DNA from: Rheinheimera sp.
Lineage (GTDB): Bacteria; Pseudomonadota; Gammaproteobacteria; Enterobacterales; Alteromonadaceae
NCBI RefSeq assembly: GCF_020217005.1
Contig: NZ_JAIWOI010000273.1
Location: 1 to 10,000 of the forward strand
Direction: 5' to 3'
Length of the DNA stretch: 10,000 nt
The translations under genes and the position numbers were made by a program. Every line of letters starts with the position of its first letter. Position 1 is the first letter of the stretch. This document shows positions 1 through 7,102 of this stretch, in pieces. The notes beneath the pieces are model-generated. The model made no database searches. It was not told where the DNA came from and was given only the letters and a program-made list of their open reading frames with translations.

Positions 1-1
1 C

Positions 2-1342
2 GCTTTAAGTTTTGGGCATTTGCCTTTTGTGTTTGTCCCTGCCGGTCCAATGCCATCTGGTATTCCAAATAAAGAAAAAGCCCGTGTACGTCAGCTCTAT
101 GCTGAAGGCAAAGTAGGGCATGACGAGTTATTAGATTCTGAATCGGCGTCTTACCACAGTGCCGGTACTTGTACTTTCTACGGTACCGCCAACTCAAATC
201 AATTAGTGGTTGAAGTGATGGGGCTGCATTTACCCGGCGCTTCTTTTGTCAATCCAGGTACGCCGCTGCGTGATGAGTTGACCAAAGCCGCTGCCCGTCA
301 GGTCACCCGCTTAACGGATTTAGGCACGGATTACCTACCTATTTCTAAAATCGTTGACGTGAAAGCGGTAGTCAACGGTATTGTTGGTTTGCTGGCGACA
401 GGTGGTTCTACTAACCACACTATGCACCTCATTGCTGTGGCCCGTTCTGCTGGTTTTATTGTGAACTGGGATGACTTTGCCGATCTGTCGCACGCAACGC
501 CATTAGTCACCAAGATTTACCCTAACGGTCAGGCTGATATCAACCACTTTCAGCAAGCAGGTGGTATGGCTTATTTAATCCGTACACTGTTAGACAACGG
601 CTTGCTGCATGAAGACGTCAATACTGTGGCGGGTCCTGGTTTACGCCGTTATACCCAAACTCCGGTATTGCAAGATGGAAAACTAGTGTGGGTTGATGGC
701 CCGACTGAATCGTCAGATTTAAGCGTGATGACCAGTGCCACTAAACCCTTTAAAGAGCACGGTGGTTTGCAGGTGTTATCTGGCAATATTGGCCGCGGCG
801 TCATTAAAACCTCAGCACTTCGTGAAGGTACTGAAGTAGTGCAGGCACCGGCTGTTGTATTCTCTAGTCAGCATGAATTGGATGCCGCTTTTAAAGCTGG
901 TGATTTAAATAAAGATTGTGTAGTGGTTGTGCGTTTTCAGGGCCCACGCGCCTGTGGTATGCCAGAACTGCATAAACTGACGCCACCGCTGGGTGTATTA
1001 CAAGACCGTGGTTTCCATGTGGCATTAGTCACAGACGGTCGTATGTCTGGTGCTTCAGGTAAAGTACCAGCTGCTATTCACGTCACACCGGAAGCGGTAG
1101 ACGGTGGTGTGATCGCTAAGATCCAAACCGGTGACATGATGCTGGTCGATGGTATCAACGGCGTATTAAAAGTCTTGGTATCAGATGAAGAACTGGCCAA
1201 ACGTCAAGCGGCTACCAGGGATATGACGGACAGTCATTGGGGTATGGGCCGCGAAATGTTTGGTGGCCTGCGTACCGTGATCACTGGTGCAGAACAAGGT
1301 GCCTGCAGTCTGTTCAACACAGAGGAGCAGTACCATGGCTGA
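2..1342 (+). CDS. edd: Phosphogluconate dehydratase (Edd), 5'-truncated by the window edge
   Basis: Dehydrates 6-phosphogluconate to 2-keto-3-deoxy-6-phosphogluconate, the first committed step of the Entner-Doudoroff pathway, in the cytoplasm. The frame is open from base 2 ([20 protein letters not shown]), so the gene begins outside the window; the TTG at base 20 is not a real start. About 446 codons are present of the roughly 600 usual for Edd. Visible IlvD/Edd family marks are the [10 protein letters not shown] segment, whose cysteine (bases 170-172) is an expected 4Fe-4S ligand, [37 protein letters not shown], and the C-terminal signature [11 protein letters not shown] near 1031-1063. From family knowledge, the CDK cysteine lies just upstream of the window. 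The decisive distinction from dihydroxy-acid dehydratase (IlvD) is the close match to Edd along the whole length plus the downstream glk and eda. The stop codon overlaps the glk start. Confidence 0.97.
   Translation, partial: ALSFGHLPFVFVPAGPMPSGIPNKEKARVRQLYAEGKVGHDELLDSESASYHSAGTCTFYGTANSNQLVVEVMGLHLPGASFVNPGTPLRDELTKAAARQVTRLTDLGTDYLPISKIVDVKAVVNGIVGLLATGGSTNHTMHLIAVARSAGFIVNWDDFADLSHATPLVTKIYPNGQADINHFQQAGGMAYLIRTLLDNGLLHEDVNTVAGPGLRRYTQTPVLQDGKLVWVDGPTESSDLSVMTSATKPFKEHGGLQVLSGNIGRGVIKTSALREGTEVVQAPAVVFSSQHELDAAFKAGDLNKDCVVVVRFQGPRACGMPELHKLTPPLGVLQDRGFHVALVTDGRMSGASGKVPAAIHVTPEAVDGGVIAKIQTGDMMLVDGINGVLKVLVSDEELAKRQAATRDMTDSHWGMGREMFGGLRTVITGAEQGACSLFNTEEQYHG
1321..1327 (+). promoter_or_regulatory. 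Ribosome binding site of glk
   Basis: AGAGGAG sits inside the last codons of edd, 7 nt before ATG 1335. It decides the glk start in favour of this ATG over the in-frame upstream codon at 1287, which would add 16 residues with no family counterpart. Confidence 0.8.
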
Positions 1343-2303
1343 GATCCAGTTCGCTATTGTTGCTGATATTGGCGGCACTAACGCACGTTTTAGCCGTGTC
1401 GATTTAGACAGCCTGCATTTAGATAAAGTGGCTGTGTACCCATGCGCTGATTTTGATACTTTAGCTGACGCTTTGCAGTTTTATCGTGAAGATCAAGGTT
1501 TGACTGCTATTCGTCATGTGGCTTTAGCCATTGCCTGTCCTGTGACTGGTGATTTTGTCAAAATGACCAATTTCCGCTGGCAGTTCTCTGTAAGCCAAAT
1601 GAAAGCTGATTTGGATTTAGCCGAGTTTATCGTGCTGAACGACTTTACCGCTGTGGCCATGAGCTTACCTGCGCTAAAACAAACCGAGCTGGTACAAATT
1701 GGTGAAGGCCATGCCGATCAATTTAAGCCTATGGCGGTGTTAGGCGCTGGTACCGGCTTAGGCGTAGCGCATTTAATTCCAACTGCTTTAGGTTATTTAC
1801 CATTGCCAGGTGAGGGCGGGCATGTCGACTTTACCGCTCAAACCGAACAGGAATGGTTCATTCACAACTTTTTAGCGAACAAATACGGTCATGTTAGCCC
1901 GGAGCGTTTGTTATCAGGCCCAGGCCTGGAAGATTTGTATCTGGCCATTGCTGCGTTTAACAACAAAGTGGTTGAGCCATTAAACGCAGCCCAAATTGCT
2001 GGCAAAGCTCTGGATGGCAGCTGCGTGTTATGTAAAAGCGTTATCGAGCAGTTTTTTGCCAGTTTAGGTGGTTTGGCAGGGGATTTAGCTCTGACATTAA
2101 GCACTTTTGGCGGCGTTTTTGTCGCTGGTGGTATTACGCCAAAATTACTGTCGCTGATGAATCAAAGCGATTTCAGAACCCGATTTGAAGCAAAAGGCCG
2201 GTTTAAAGACTTCAACCGCCGTATTGCAACTTTTGTCGTCACTGCAGAGCAACCAGGTTTAACTGGCTGTGCAGTCTACTTAAAACAACATATGGCGAGT
2301 TAA
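1335..2303 (+). CDS. glk: Glucokinase (bacterial Glk family)
   Basis: Phosphorylates glucose with ATP to glucose-6-phosphate in the cytoplasm, feeding the Entner-Doudoroff enzymes encoded beside it. The protein is 322 aa, matching the usual length of about 320. The phosphate-binding motif DIGGTNARF is at residues 11-19, the catalytic aspartate is in VLNDFTA (D103), GAGTGLG is at 137-143, the sugar-binding PGEGGHVDF is at 158-166 (E160, H163), [14 protein letters not shown] carries E190, and [11 protein letters not shown] lies near the C-terminus. These residues line up with E. coli Glk at a constant offset of three. It is the Glk type, not the ROK type: the ROK zinc-binding cysteine motif is absent. 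It overlaps edd by 8 nt and eda follows 4 nt after its stop, so translation is probably coupled. Confidence 0.97.
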   Translation: MAEIQFAIVADIGGTNARFSRVDLDSLHLDKVAVYPCADFDTLADALQFYREDQGLTAIRHVALAIACPVTGDFVKMTNFRWQFSVSQMKADLDLAEFIVLNDFTAVAMSLPALKQTELVQIGEGHADQFKPMAVLGAGTGLGVAHLIPTALGYLPLPGEGGHVDFTAQTEQEWFIHNFLANKYGHVSPERLLSGPGLEDLYLAIAAFNNKVVEPLNAAQIAGKALDGSCVLCKSVIEQFFASLGGLAGDLALTLSTFGGVFVAGGITPKLLSLMNQSDFRTRFEAKGRFKDFNRRIATFVVTAEQPGLTGCAVYLKQHMAS

Positions 2304-2307
2304 CACT

Positions 2308-2964
2308 ATGGCATTTGAAAATTGGCAACTACAACCTGACGTTTTGTTCGCACAAGGCCCTGTGGTGCCCGTCATTGTGATCAAAGATTTAGCAGACGCT
2401 GTTCCTATGGCAAAAGCCTTAGTCGCAGGCGGCATTAAAGTACTGGAAGTGACCTTACGTACTCCTGTGGCTCTGGATGCGATTCGTTTATTAGCCACTG
2501 AAGTACCTGATGCCATAGTAGGTGCTGGTACTGTGACTACAGCCAAACAACTGGACGATGTGATAGCAGCTGGTGCCCGTTTTGCGATTAGCCCTGGTTC
2601 GACCCGTGAACTGCTGCAAGCGGGTAAAGACAGCGTGATCCCATTAATCCCGGGCATCGCCAGTATTTCTGAGTTGATGGAAGGCACAGCAGTAGGATAC
2701 ACCCACTTTAAGTTTTTCCCGGCAGAAGCAGCGGGTGGCGTAAAAACCTTAAAATCTATTCACGGCCCATTCTCTGATATACGCTTTTGCCCAACAGGTG
2801 GTATTAATGAGAAAAACTTCAAAGAGTATCTGGCTTTACCTAACGTACGTTGCGTAGGCGGTAGCTGGATAGTGCCGGACGAAGCTATTAAAAATAAAGA
2901 GTGGCATAAAATCACAGAGCTGTGTTTAGCCGCAGTGGAAGAAGCCAAGACAGTGCAGAAGTAA
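2308..2964 (+). CDS. eda: KDPG/KHG aldolase (Eda)
   Basis: Cleaves 2-keto-3-deoxy-6-phosphogluconate into pyruvate and glyceraldehyde-3-phosphate, and in many bacteria also acts on 4-hydroxy-2-oxoglutarate. The 218-aa protein is a single TIM barrel of usual length. The Schiff-base lysine is K135 in FKFFPAEA. E47 and R51 in LEVTLRT and T75 in GAGTVT match the E. coli catalytic and substrate residues at a constant offset of two. The phosphate-binding C-terminal part shows FCPTGGI and GGSW. The ATG at 2308 follows the glk stop by 4 nt; there is only a weak GGCGAG upstream, consistent with translational coupling to glk. It is the last gene of its operon, followed 31 nt downstream by a strong terminator. 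Confidence 0.97.
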   Translation: MAFENWQLQPDVLFAQGPVVPVIVIKDLADAVPMAKALVAGGIKVLEVTLRTPVALDAIRLLATEVPDAIVGAGTVTTAKQLDDVIAAGARFAISPGSTRELLQAGKDSVIPLIPGIASISELMEGTAVGYTHFKFFPAEAAGGVKTLKSIHGPFSDIRFCPTGGINEKNFKEYLALPNVRCVGGSWIVPDEAIKNKEWHKITELCLAAVEEAKTVQK

Positions 2965-2995
2965 TGCCTTTTGTGTTGTTCAGATTGATACGAGG

Positions 2996-3020
2996 AACCC
3001 GGCTTTGGTCGGGTTTTTTT
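2996..3020 (+). terminator. Rho-independent terminator of the edd-glk-eda operon
   Basis: The stem AACCCGGC (2996-3003) pairs with GTCGGGTT (3008-3015) around the loop TTTG, with one G-T pair, and runs into seven T residues (3014-3020). It begins 31 nt after the eda stop. There is no U-tract in the opposite orientation, so it acts only on + strand transcripts. Confidence 0.93.
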
Positions 3021-3069
3021 ATGGTGTTAGAACGCTGAAATACTTACCTTTAGTCACCGTTATCTGAAG

Positions 3070-3105
3070 TGCCAGGGCTGTATAGAAATTTACATTCTAC
3101 TGGCA
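3070..3105. repeat. Bulged inverted repeat in intergenic region
   Basis: TGCCAG (3070-3075) pairs with CTGGCA (3100-3105), and directly inside it TAGAA (3083-3087) pairs with TTCTA (3095-3099). This gives 11 paired bases with a 7-nt bulge on the 5' side and a 7-nt loop. There is no T-tract next to it. Function unknown. Confidence 0.45.
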
Positions 3106-3119
3106 TAGGCCATTTTGGA

Positions 3120-3143
3120 AAAACAGGCTCAACGTTCTGTTTT
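3120..3143. repeat. Perfect 7-bp inverted repeat, possibly a weak terminator
   Basis: AAAACAG (3120-3126) pairs with CTGTTTT (3137-3143) around a 10-nt loop. Read on the - strand, the right arm ends in a run of five T. A weak terminator for - strand read-through is possible, but the stem is AT-rich and lies about 420 nt past the response regulator gene. Confidence 0.3.
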
Positions 3144-3385
3144 ACTTATTCAAATGCTTAAGCAATGGCGCTGCAAAAATACAGCGGTACCTCTTGAGTA
3201 AAAACATGAACAACTAGCGCACCGGCTGTGTAGATTTTACCTGTCGTTAACTTACTTATTTCAGAAAAATCTGTAAAAATCTCAGCGCCAGCACATCATT
3301 AGTTGTGCAGCTGAAACTAAAGATAAAGTAAATCATGTATTTGATTTAGCTATAATTTTTAGTGGAAATCCCCAAGGAACTGCAA

Positions 3386-3494
3386 CAATTGGCGCAGCAT
3401 TTGGCAGCTGTATAAGTCCTGCCGACGATCCCGGGCGGCATCTTTAGGAAATTGTATGCCGGAAGCCTGATTCCGCTTATACGACCACCAATTG
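3386..3494. repeat. Nested imperfect inverted-repeat element of about 110 bases
   Basis: CAATTGG (3386-3392) is repeated inverted as CCAATTG (3488-3494). Inside it TATAAG (3411-3416) is inverted as CTTATA (3476-3481). The core has two smaller hairpins: TGCCG/CGGCA (3420-3424 with 3436-3440) and CGGAA/TTCCG (3460-3464 with 3471-3475). The arms are unequally spaced (18 nt on the left against 6 nt on the right), so it is not one long perfect stem. Shape and size suggest a mobile-element remnant, a recombination site or a structured RNA; I recognise no named family. Confidence 0.4.
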
Positions 3495-3562
3495 ATGTTT
3501 GAACTATTACTTTGCGCAGAGGCATGTAAAACTACTGCCAAAACAAAGTTTACTTCAGCGAC

Positions 3563-4252
3563 TTACTCACAAAGTCTATACCCAACTCCAGCTTCGGTTT
3601 TCAAATGCCGTGGGGCCGATGGATTATCTTCCAGCTTTTGTCGTAGCTGTGCCATATGCACCCGAATATACTCGGGTCTGTCCTGGTAATGTTCGCCCCA
3701 GACCTGCTGTAAGATCTGGTTATGGGTCAGAGCAGAACCTAAGTGCCGCACCAGCAGCAATAAGATATCGTATTCGGTTTTGGTCAGATGCACTTGCTCG
3801 CCTGCTTTGGTGACGATGCGTTGCACCGGGTCCAGTTTGATATCGGCAAAAGCTAAAGGCTTGGCGGTTTTTTGTTGCTGGCGCAGTGTGGCTCTGACGC
3901 GTGCTAAAAGTTCGGCTGAACTAAAAGGCTTGGTGACATAGTCATTGGCGCCAGAGTCTAAAGCCCGCACTTTGTCCTGTTCTTTACCCCGGGCTGAAAT
4001 CACAATCACAGGTACTTCTGACCAGCTGCGCAGTTGCTGCAGCCACTCAATACCATCCATATCTGCTAAACCTAAATCCAGCAGAATTAAGTCAAAACTA
4101 TGATTTTTTAGCAGGGCAAAACCTTGTTGGCCTTCGGCCTGGATCATGCTTTGATACCCCTGGCTTTGCAGTAGGGTGTGTAAAAAGCTTTGTAAACCCG
4201 GATCGTCTTCAAGCACTAATAACTGAATGGGGAAGGCTGTTGTAGTGATCAT
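3563..4252 (-). CDS. KdpE-like response regulator, OmpR/PhoB family
   Basis: DNA-binding partner of the histidine kinase encoded directly upstream. The 229-aa protein has an N-terminal receiver domain (about residues 9-123) with acidic residues E15, D16 and D17, phospho-acceptor D59 in LLDLGLADMDG, S86 in ISAR and K108 in the KPF motif. A winged-helix effector domain follows (about 130-229), with HLTKTEYDILLLL, PEYIRVHMAQLRQKLE and the terminal GVGYRL. Wording such as LRSWSEVPVIVISAR and PRHLKTEAGVGYRL is closer to KdpE than to other OmpR-family members. I place the start at ATG 4252: it forms an ATGA overlap with the kinase stop and has GGAG 8 nt upstream. A GTG at 4261 would add three residues but leaves no room for that site. 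It is the last gene of the trkH operon. Its target is inferred, not shown, to be the trkH promoter. Confidence 0.93.
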   Translation of the reverse strand: MITTTAFPIQLLVLEDDPGLQSFLHTLLQSQGYQSMIQAEGQQGFALLKNHSFDLILLDLGLADMDGIEWLQQLRSWSEVPVIVISARGKEQDKVRALDSGANDYVTKPFSSAELLARVRATLRQQQKTAKPLAFADIKLDPVQRIVTKAGEQVHLTKTEYDILLLLVRHLGSALTHNQILQQVWGEHYQDRPEYIRVHMAQLRQKLEDNPSAPRHLKTEAGVGYRLCE

Positions 4253-5529
4253 AATGGCCACTCCATAGCTGCAGTTACTTTCTCTGATGCCTGAGCAATG
4301 CCCAGGTCAAATTTGCCCTGATGCAAAGCGGCGACCGCCTGACAAATATTCAGCCCCAAACCATGGCCTTTATCCCGGGCCGCTGGCAGAGCAGATTTAA
4401 TGCCGTTACTAAGCCTTATAAAACAACCTGAAGCACTCTGGCCAAGGCTTAATTCAAAAGGAGCAACACCGTGGCGCAATGAGTTTTCCAGCATATTGGC
4501 TAGCGCTATTTCCAGCAATTCAAGATCGCCCTGTAAAGGCACAGCAGAGCTGCACTTTAAATGAGCACTGAGTTCTGCCGCTTGATCGCCACGCCGGGCG
4601 AGCGCGCCAGCCACTAAATCGTCTGAGCTGAAATCGCTGTGCTGAATGTAATGAGTGGTCAGCTGCGCTTTGCTCAGCTCCAGTACTTTTTCAAAATGCT
4701 GATTTAATATCTGGCTTTGCTGGTAAATATTCTGCGCCTGCTGCTGACGTTGCTCAGAGCCCAGTTGCAACTCAGGATCAGCCAGCATACTGGATGCACC
4801 CATAATGGTGGCCAAAGGCGTACGTAAATCGTGCGATAAAGACCTTAGCAGCATAGCTTTTTGCTGTTCCAGCTGAGCTTTCACTCTGTCTTGCTGGGCA
4901 TAACTTTGGGTCAATAAGGACTGAGCTGTATGTAAAAGAGTAGGGTGGCTGGATAAAAAGGAGCTTGGCACGACAACCCAGGCTACTGGCGGGTTACCTA
5001 CTGCGAGTATTGCATGTTCAGCCACTACTTTTGGTTCCTGTGCCTGAATAACCTCAACTGCGGTTCCTAAACGACGACTTAACAATTTAGCTGCGTAGGC
5101 GCATTGTTTTTGCCAATCCTGCCTTTGGCCTAAACCTTTAGCCAGCATGTACATACCACGGGTTTGCGACATGGCATAACGCAAGCGTTTAACCTGTTGT
5201 TTGGAACGTTCAGACAACAAACTGATCAATAATCCCAACAGCACCATCACCACAAAACTGATAAAAAAACTAGCGTCGTGCACATCAAAAGTATAATAGG
5301 GGGGGACAAAGCACCAGTTTAACAATAACACCGAGACTAAAGTGGCAACAGTGGCCAGGCGCCAGCCATACTGCTGGGCCATCCAGGCGACTCCCAATAA
5401 CTGTAACATCGCCACATCGGTTGGGCTTATCCAGTCTCGCAGCGGTAAACACAACAACACTATCAGCGCAGGTAGCAGGATGGTTACGGCGAGCTGTGGT
5501 AAATAGGGCAATTTTAAAGCTTTGGCCAT
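4249..5529 (-). CDS. Short KdpD-like sensor histidine kinase
   Basis: Inner-membrane sensor kinase of 426 aa, about half the length of classical KdpD (about 890 aa). Residues 10-106 hold four predicted membrane segments of the KdpD/DUF4118 type, ending in the hallmark NWCFVPPYYTFDVHD (71-85) and a last helix at about 88-105. A short GAF-like linker follows (about 126-210). The dimerisation domain has the H-box LLRSLSHDLRTPLATIMG with phospho-acceptor H233. The ATPase domain has N349 in LANMLENSLRHG and the G-box GHGLGLNIC (388-396). Two things are odd. The N-terminal KdpD and USP domains are missing. The adenine-binding DxGxG box is not evident: RLSNGIKS stands where it is expected, and the ATP lid is very short. 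ATG 5529 lies 1 nt after the trkH stop. Its job is probably to sense potassium or osmotic state and control the operon; the signal is inferred. Confidence 0.92.
   Translation of the reverse strand: MAKALKLPYLPQLAVTILLPALIVLLCLPLRDWISPTDVAMLQLLGVAWMAQQYGWRLATVATLVSVLLLNWCFVPPYYTFDVHDASFFISFVVMVLLGLLISLLSERSKQQVKRLRYAMSQTRGMYMLAKGLGQRQDWQKQCAYAAKLLSRRLGTAVEVIQAQEPKVVAEHAILAVGNPPVAWVVVPSSFLSSHPTLLHTAQSLLTQSYAQQDRVKAQLEQQKAMLLRSLSHDLRTPLATIMGASSMLADPELQLGSEQRQQQAQNIYQQSQILNQHFEKVLELSKAQLTTHYIQHSDFSSDDLVAGALARRGDQAAELSAHLKCSSAVPLQGDLELLEIALANMLENSLRHGVAPFELSLGQSASGCFIRLSNGIKSALPAARDKGHGLGLNICQAVAALHQGKFDLGIAQASEKVTAAMEWPL
4261..4264 (-). promoter_or_regulatory. Ribosome binding site of the KdpE-like gene
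   Basis: GGAG on the - strand, 8 nt before ATG 4252, inside the last codons of the kinase gene. It overlaps the alternative GTG start at 4261 and so argues against that start. Confidence 0.7.
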
Positions 5530-5530
5530 C

Positions 5531-7015
5531 TCAGAACCGCCAGTAGGAAGGTGTAAATAAAATTAATAAGGTTAGGATTTCCAGTCGTCCCATTAACATA
5601 CCTAAACTCAACCACCACTTGGCGGCATCAGGTAAAGTTGAAAAGTTACCTGCAGGACCAATAATACTGCCAAGACCAGGACCAACGTTGGCGACTGCAG
5701 TTGCTGCACCTGTCAGTGCTGTGACCAAATCCAGCTCACAAAATGATAACGCCATGGCGATAAAAGCTATGGTTGCAAAATAGATAAAACAAAACGCCAA
5801 AACGTTTCCCAACAGTTGGTCATCTACTTTTTTCCCGCCATAACTCTGGCTCCAGACCGCCTTGGGATGTACCAATAATTTTAACTGTTTGATTAACAAC
5901 ATTGCAGAGAGTTGAATACGAAATATCTTTAAACCACCAGAGGTAGAACCAGAACAGGCGCCGGCAAAGGTCAAATAGAAAAACAACATAATGGCCATAT
6001 TGCCCCACAATGTATAGTCCTCTGAGGCATAGCCACAAGTGGTGATAATGGAAACTACGTTAAACAGGCTGTGGGTTAACGCATCGACTACATCTCTGTT
6101 GTTATGCACCACCTGATACCCGGTCAGCAACAGACTGCAAAATAGGACTATGGCCACAAAGGCCCTTACCTGAGGATCACGCCACAAGGCACTTTTATCA
6201 CCTTTGGCTGCACTTACAAACAGCACAAAAGGCATGGCCGCTAGCATCATAAAAAAGCTGCTTAGCCAATAAATTTGCGGTAAATCTTTATAGATGCCAA
6301 AAGAAGAGTCGTAATTAGCAAAACCTCCTGTTGCAACTGTGGTCATGGCGTGGGTGACCGCATCAAAACCTGTCATCCCGGCCAGATAATAGGCTGTCAT
6401 GGTGCAGCAGGTTAATGCCAGATAAACAAAGCCTATGGCGGCAGACAAGGTAGAGCTTCGAGGTAAAATTTTATCGGAAGTGTCAGAATTTTCAGTTTTA
6501 AAAAGGCGCATACCACCAATTTTCAGTGCGGGCAGAACGGCAATTGCCATCACTATAATACCTATACCTCCCATCCAGTTCAGCACAGCGCGCCAAAATA
6601 AAATGCCTTTTGGCATGTTGTCTAATCCGGATAAAACCGTAGAACCTGTGGTGGTGACCGCTGAAACTGTTTCAAACACAGCGTCTGTTAAAGTACAGTT
6701 GGGTACAATCAAAAACAGAGGGATAGCGGAAAAGACGCAAAGCGACAACCAGCTTAACGTGGTCAGCAAAAATAACTGCCTGTGTTTAATGTCTGTAGAG
6801 TGACGGCCTTTGTACACCAGGGTGTAACCTAAAGCAGCGGTAAAGACAGACGAGCCAAGGAAAACCCAAAAGCTGCTCTCGTGATACAGAATAGACACAG
6901 CCATAGCGATCAGCTTCACTGCAGCTAACATCAGCAACAAATGCCCTAAAACTCTATACATCAGATAACGACTTGAGCTCTTTACCACGGAACCCAGCAC
7001 CAAAGTGGCGGCCAT
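5531..7015 (-). CDS. trkH: TrkH-family potassium uptake channel subunit
   Basis: Integral membrane subunit of a Trk/Ktr-type potassium uptake system, 494 aa with hydrophobic helices throughout. The four pore-loop filters of this family are visible: TTTGS (121-125), ATGGF (228-232), TTCGY (325-329) and ANVGPG (442-447). The conserved GACSGSTSGGLK stretch (352-363) lies in the gating region and GRLEILTLLILF is at the C-terminus. Family members normally work with a cytoplasmic nucleotide-binding TrkA protein; no trkA is in this window. ATG 7015 has only a weak GGA upstream. ATG 6961 (residue 19, MYRVLGHLLL) would give 476 aa, nearer the E. coli TrkH length, and cannot be excluded. It is the first gene of the operon with the KdpD-like and KdpE-like genes, 1 nt from the kinase start. 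Confidence 0.95.
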   Translation of the reverse strand: MAATLVLGSVVKSSSRYLMYRVLGHLLLMLAAVKLIAMAVSILYHESSFWVFLGSSVFTAALGYTLVYKGRHSTDIKHRQLFLLTTLSWLSLCVFSAIPLFLIVPNCTLTDAVFETVSAVTTTGSTVLSGLDNMPKGILFWRAVLNWMGGIGIIVMAIAVLPALKIGGMRLFKTENSDTSDKILPRSSTLSAAIGFVYLALTCCTMTAYYLAGMTGFDAVTHAMTTVATGGFANYDSSFGIYKDLPQIYWLSSFFMMLAAMPFVLFVSAAKGDKSALWRDPQVRAFVAIVLFCSLLLTGYQVVHNNRDVVDALTHSLFNVVSIITTCGYASEDYTLWGNMAIMLFFYLTFAGACSGSTSGGLKIFRIQLSAMLLIKQLKLLVHPKAVWSQSYGGKKVDDQLLGNVLAFCFIYFATIAFIAMALSFCELDLVTALTGAATAVANVGPGLGSIIGPAGNFSTLPDAAKWWLSLGMLMGRLEILTLLILFTPSYWRF

Positions 7016-7017
7016 AT

Positions 7018-7060
7018 AATTTTATCCAGCGTTGAACAACAATTGAATTTTATAGCGTTG
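7018..7060 (-). repeat. Two near-identical direct repeats upstream of trkH (candidate operator)
   Basis: On the - strand CAACGCTATAAAATT (7060-7046) recurs as CAACGCT-GG-ATAAAATT (7034-7018), identical apart from the 2-nt insertion, 26 nt apart when measured from the upstream ends. OmpR/KdpE-type regulators typically bind direct repeats, so this could be the site of the operon's own regulator. The proximal copy ends only 2 nt before ATG 7015, so it would act by repression, or else the true start is further in. No confident -35/-10 pair could be assigned. Confidence 0.4.
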
Positions 7061-7102
7061 GGTTAGATTAGGTTATAAAGATTGTATAAGGATTTATTGT
7101 CG

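Larger units (their letters stand above)
3021..3562. other. Convergent intergenic region without a credible gene
   Basis: About 540 bases lie between the eda terminator and the 3' end of the response regulator gene. All frames are broken often. The longest open stretch (3359-3541, - strand, 60 codons) has no recognisable motif or convincing ribosome binding site. The region is locally AT-rich up to about 3360 and then more GC-rich. It holds several short inverted repeats: 3070-3105, 3120-3143, a 5-bp stem CGCTG/CAGCG at 3169-3186, TTAGTT/AACTAA at 3299-3320, and the larger element at 3386-3494. It also has an AAAAATCT tandem pair near 3265-3282. No clear T-tract terminator for the - strand operon was found close to base 3563. 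The region could be a decayed mobile element, a structured RNA or plain spacer. Confidence 0.6.

Noticed and set aside
1287-1334. N-terminal extension of glucokinase by 16 residues
   Set aside because: The extension lies inside the edd coding region in another frame, has no family counterpart, and AGAGGAG is placed for ATG 1335.
3362-3412. Tiny + strand frame starting GTG with a helix-like peptide (VEIPKELQQLAQHLAAV)
   Set aside because: It reads like a protein C-terminus, but only 17 codons follow an in-frame stop and there is no ribosome binding site. It could be a gene remnant but cannot be supported.
3386-3494. Integron attC site
   Set aside because: The GTTRRRY/RYYYAAC core sites expected of attC are not seen at the arm ends, and there is no cassette or integrase nearby.
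3359-3541. 60-codon open frame on the - strand in the intergenic region
   Set aside because: No recognisable motif, no convincing ribosome binding site, and it runs through the inverted-repeat element; most likely chance or a decayed remnant.
3499-3813. 104-codon open frame on the + strand
   Set aside because: From 3563 onward it is the antisense shadow of the response regulator gene, which has clear family motifs.
4253-4261. GTG start for the response regulator at 4261
   Set aside because: GGAG overlaps this GTG and is correctly spaced only for ATG 4252, which also forms the ATGA overlap.
6435-6803. 122-codon open frame on the + strand inside trkH
   Set aside because: Antisense shadow of a membrane protein gene with intact filter motifs; no independent evidence.
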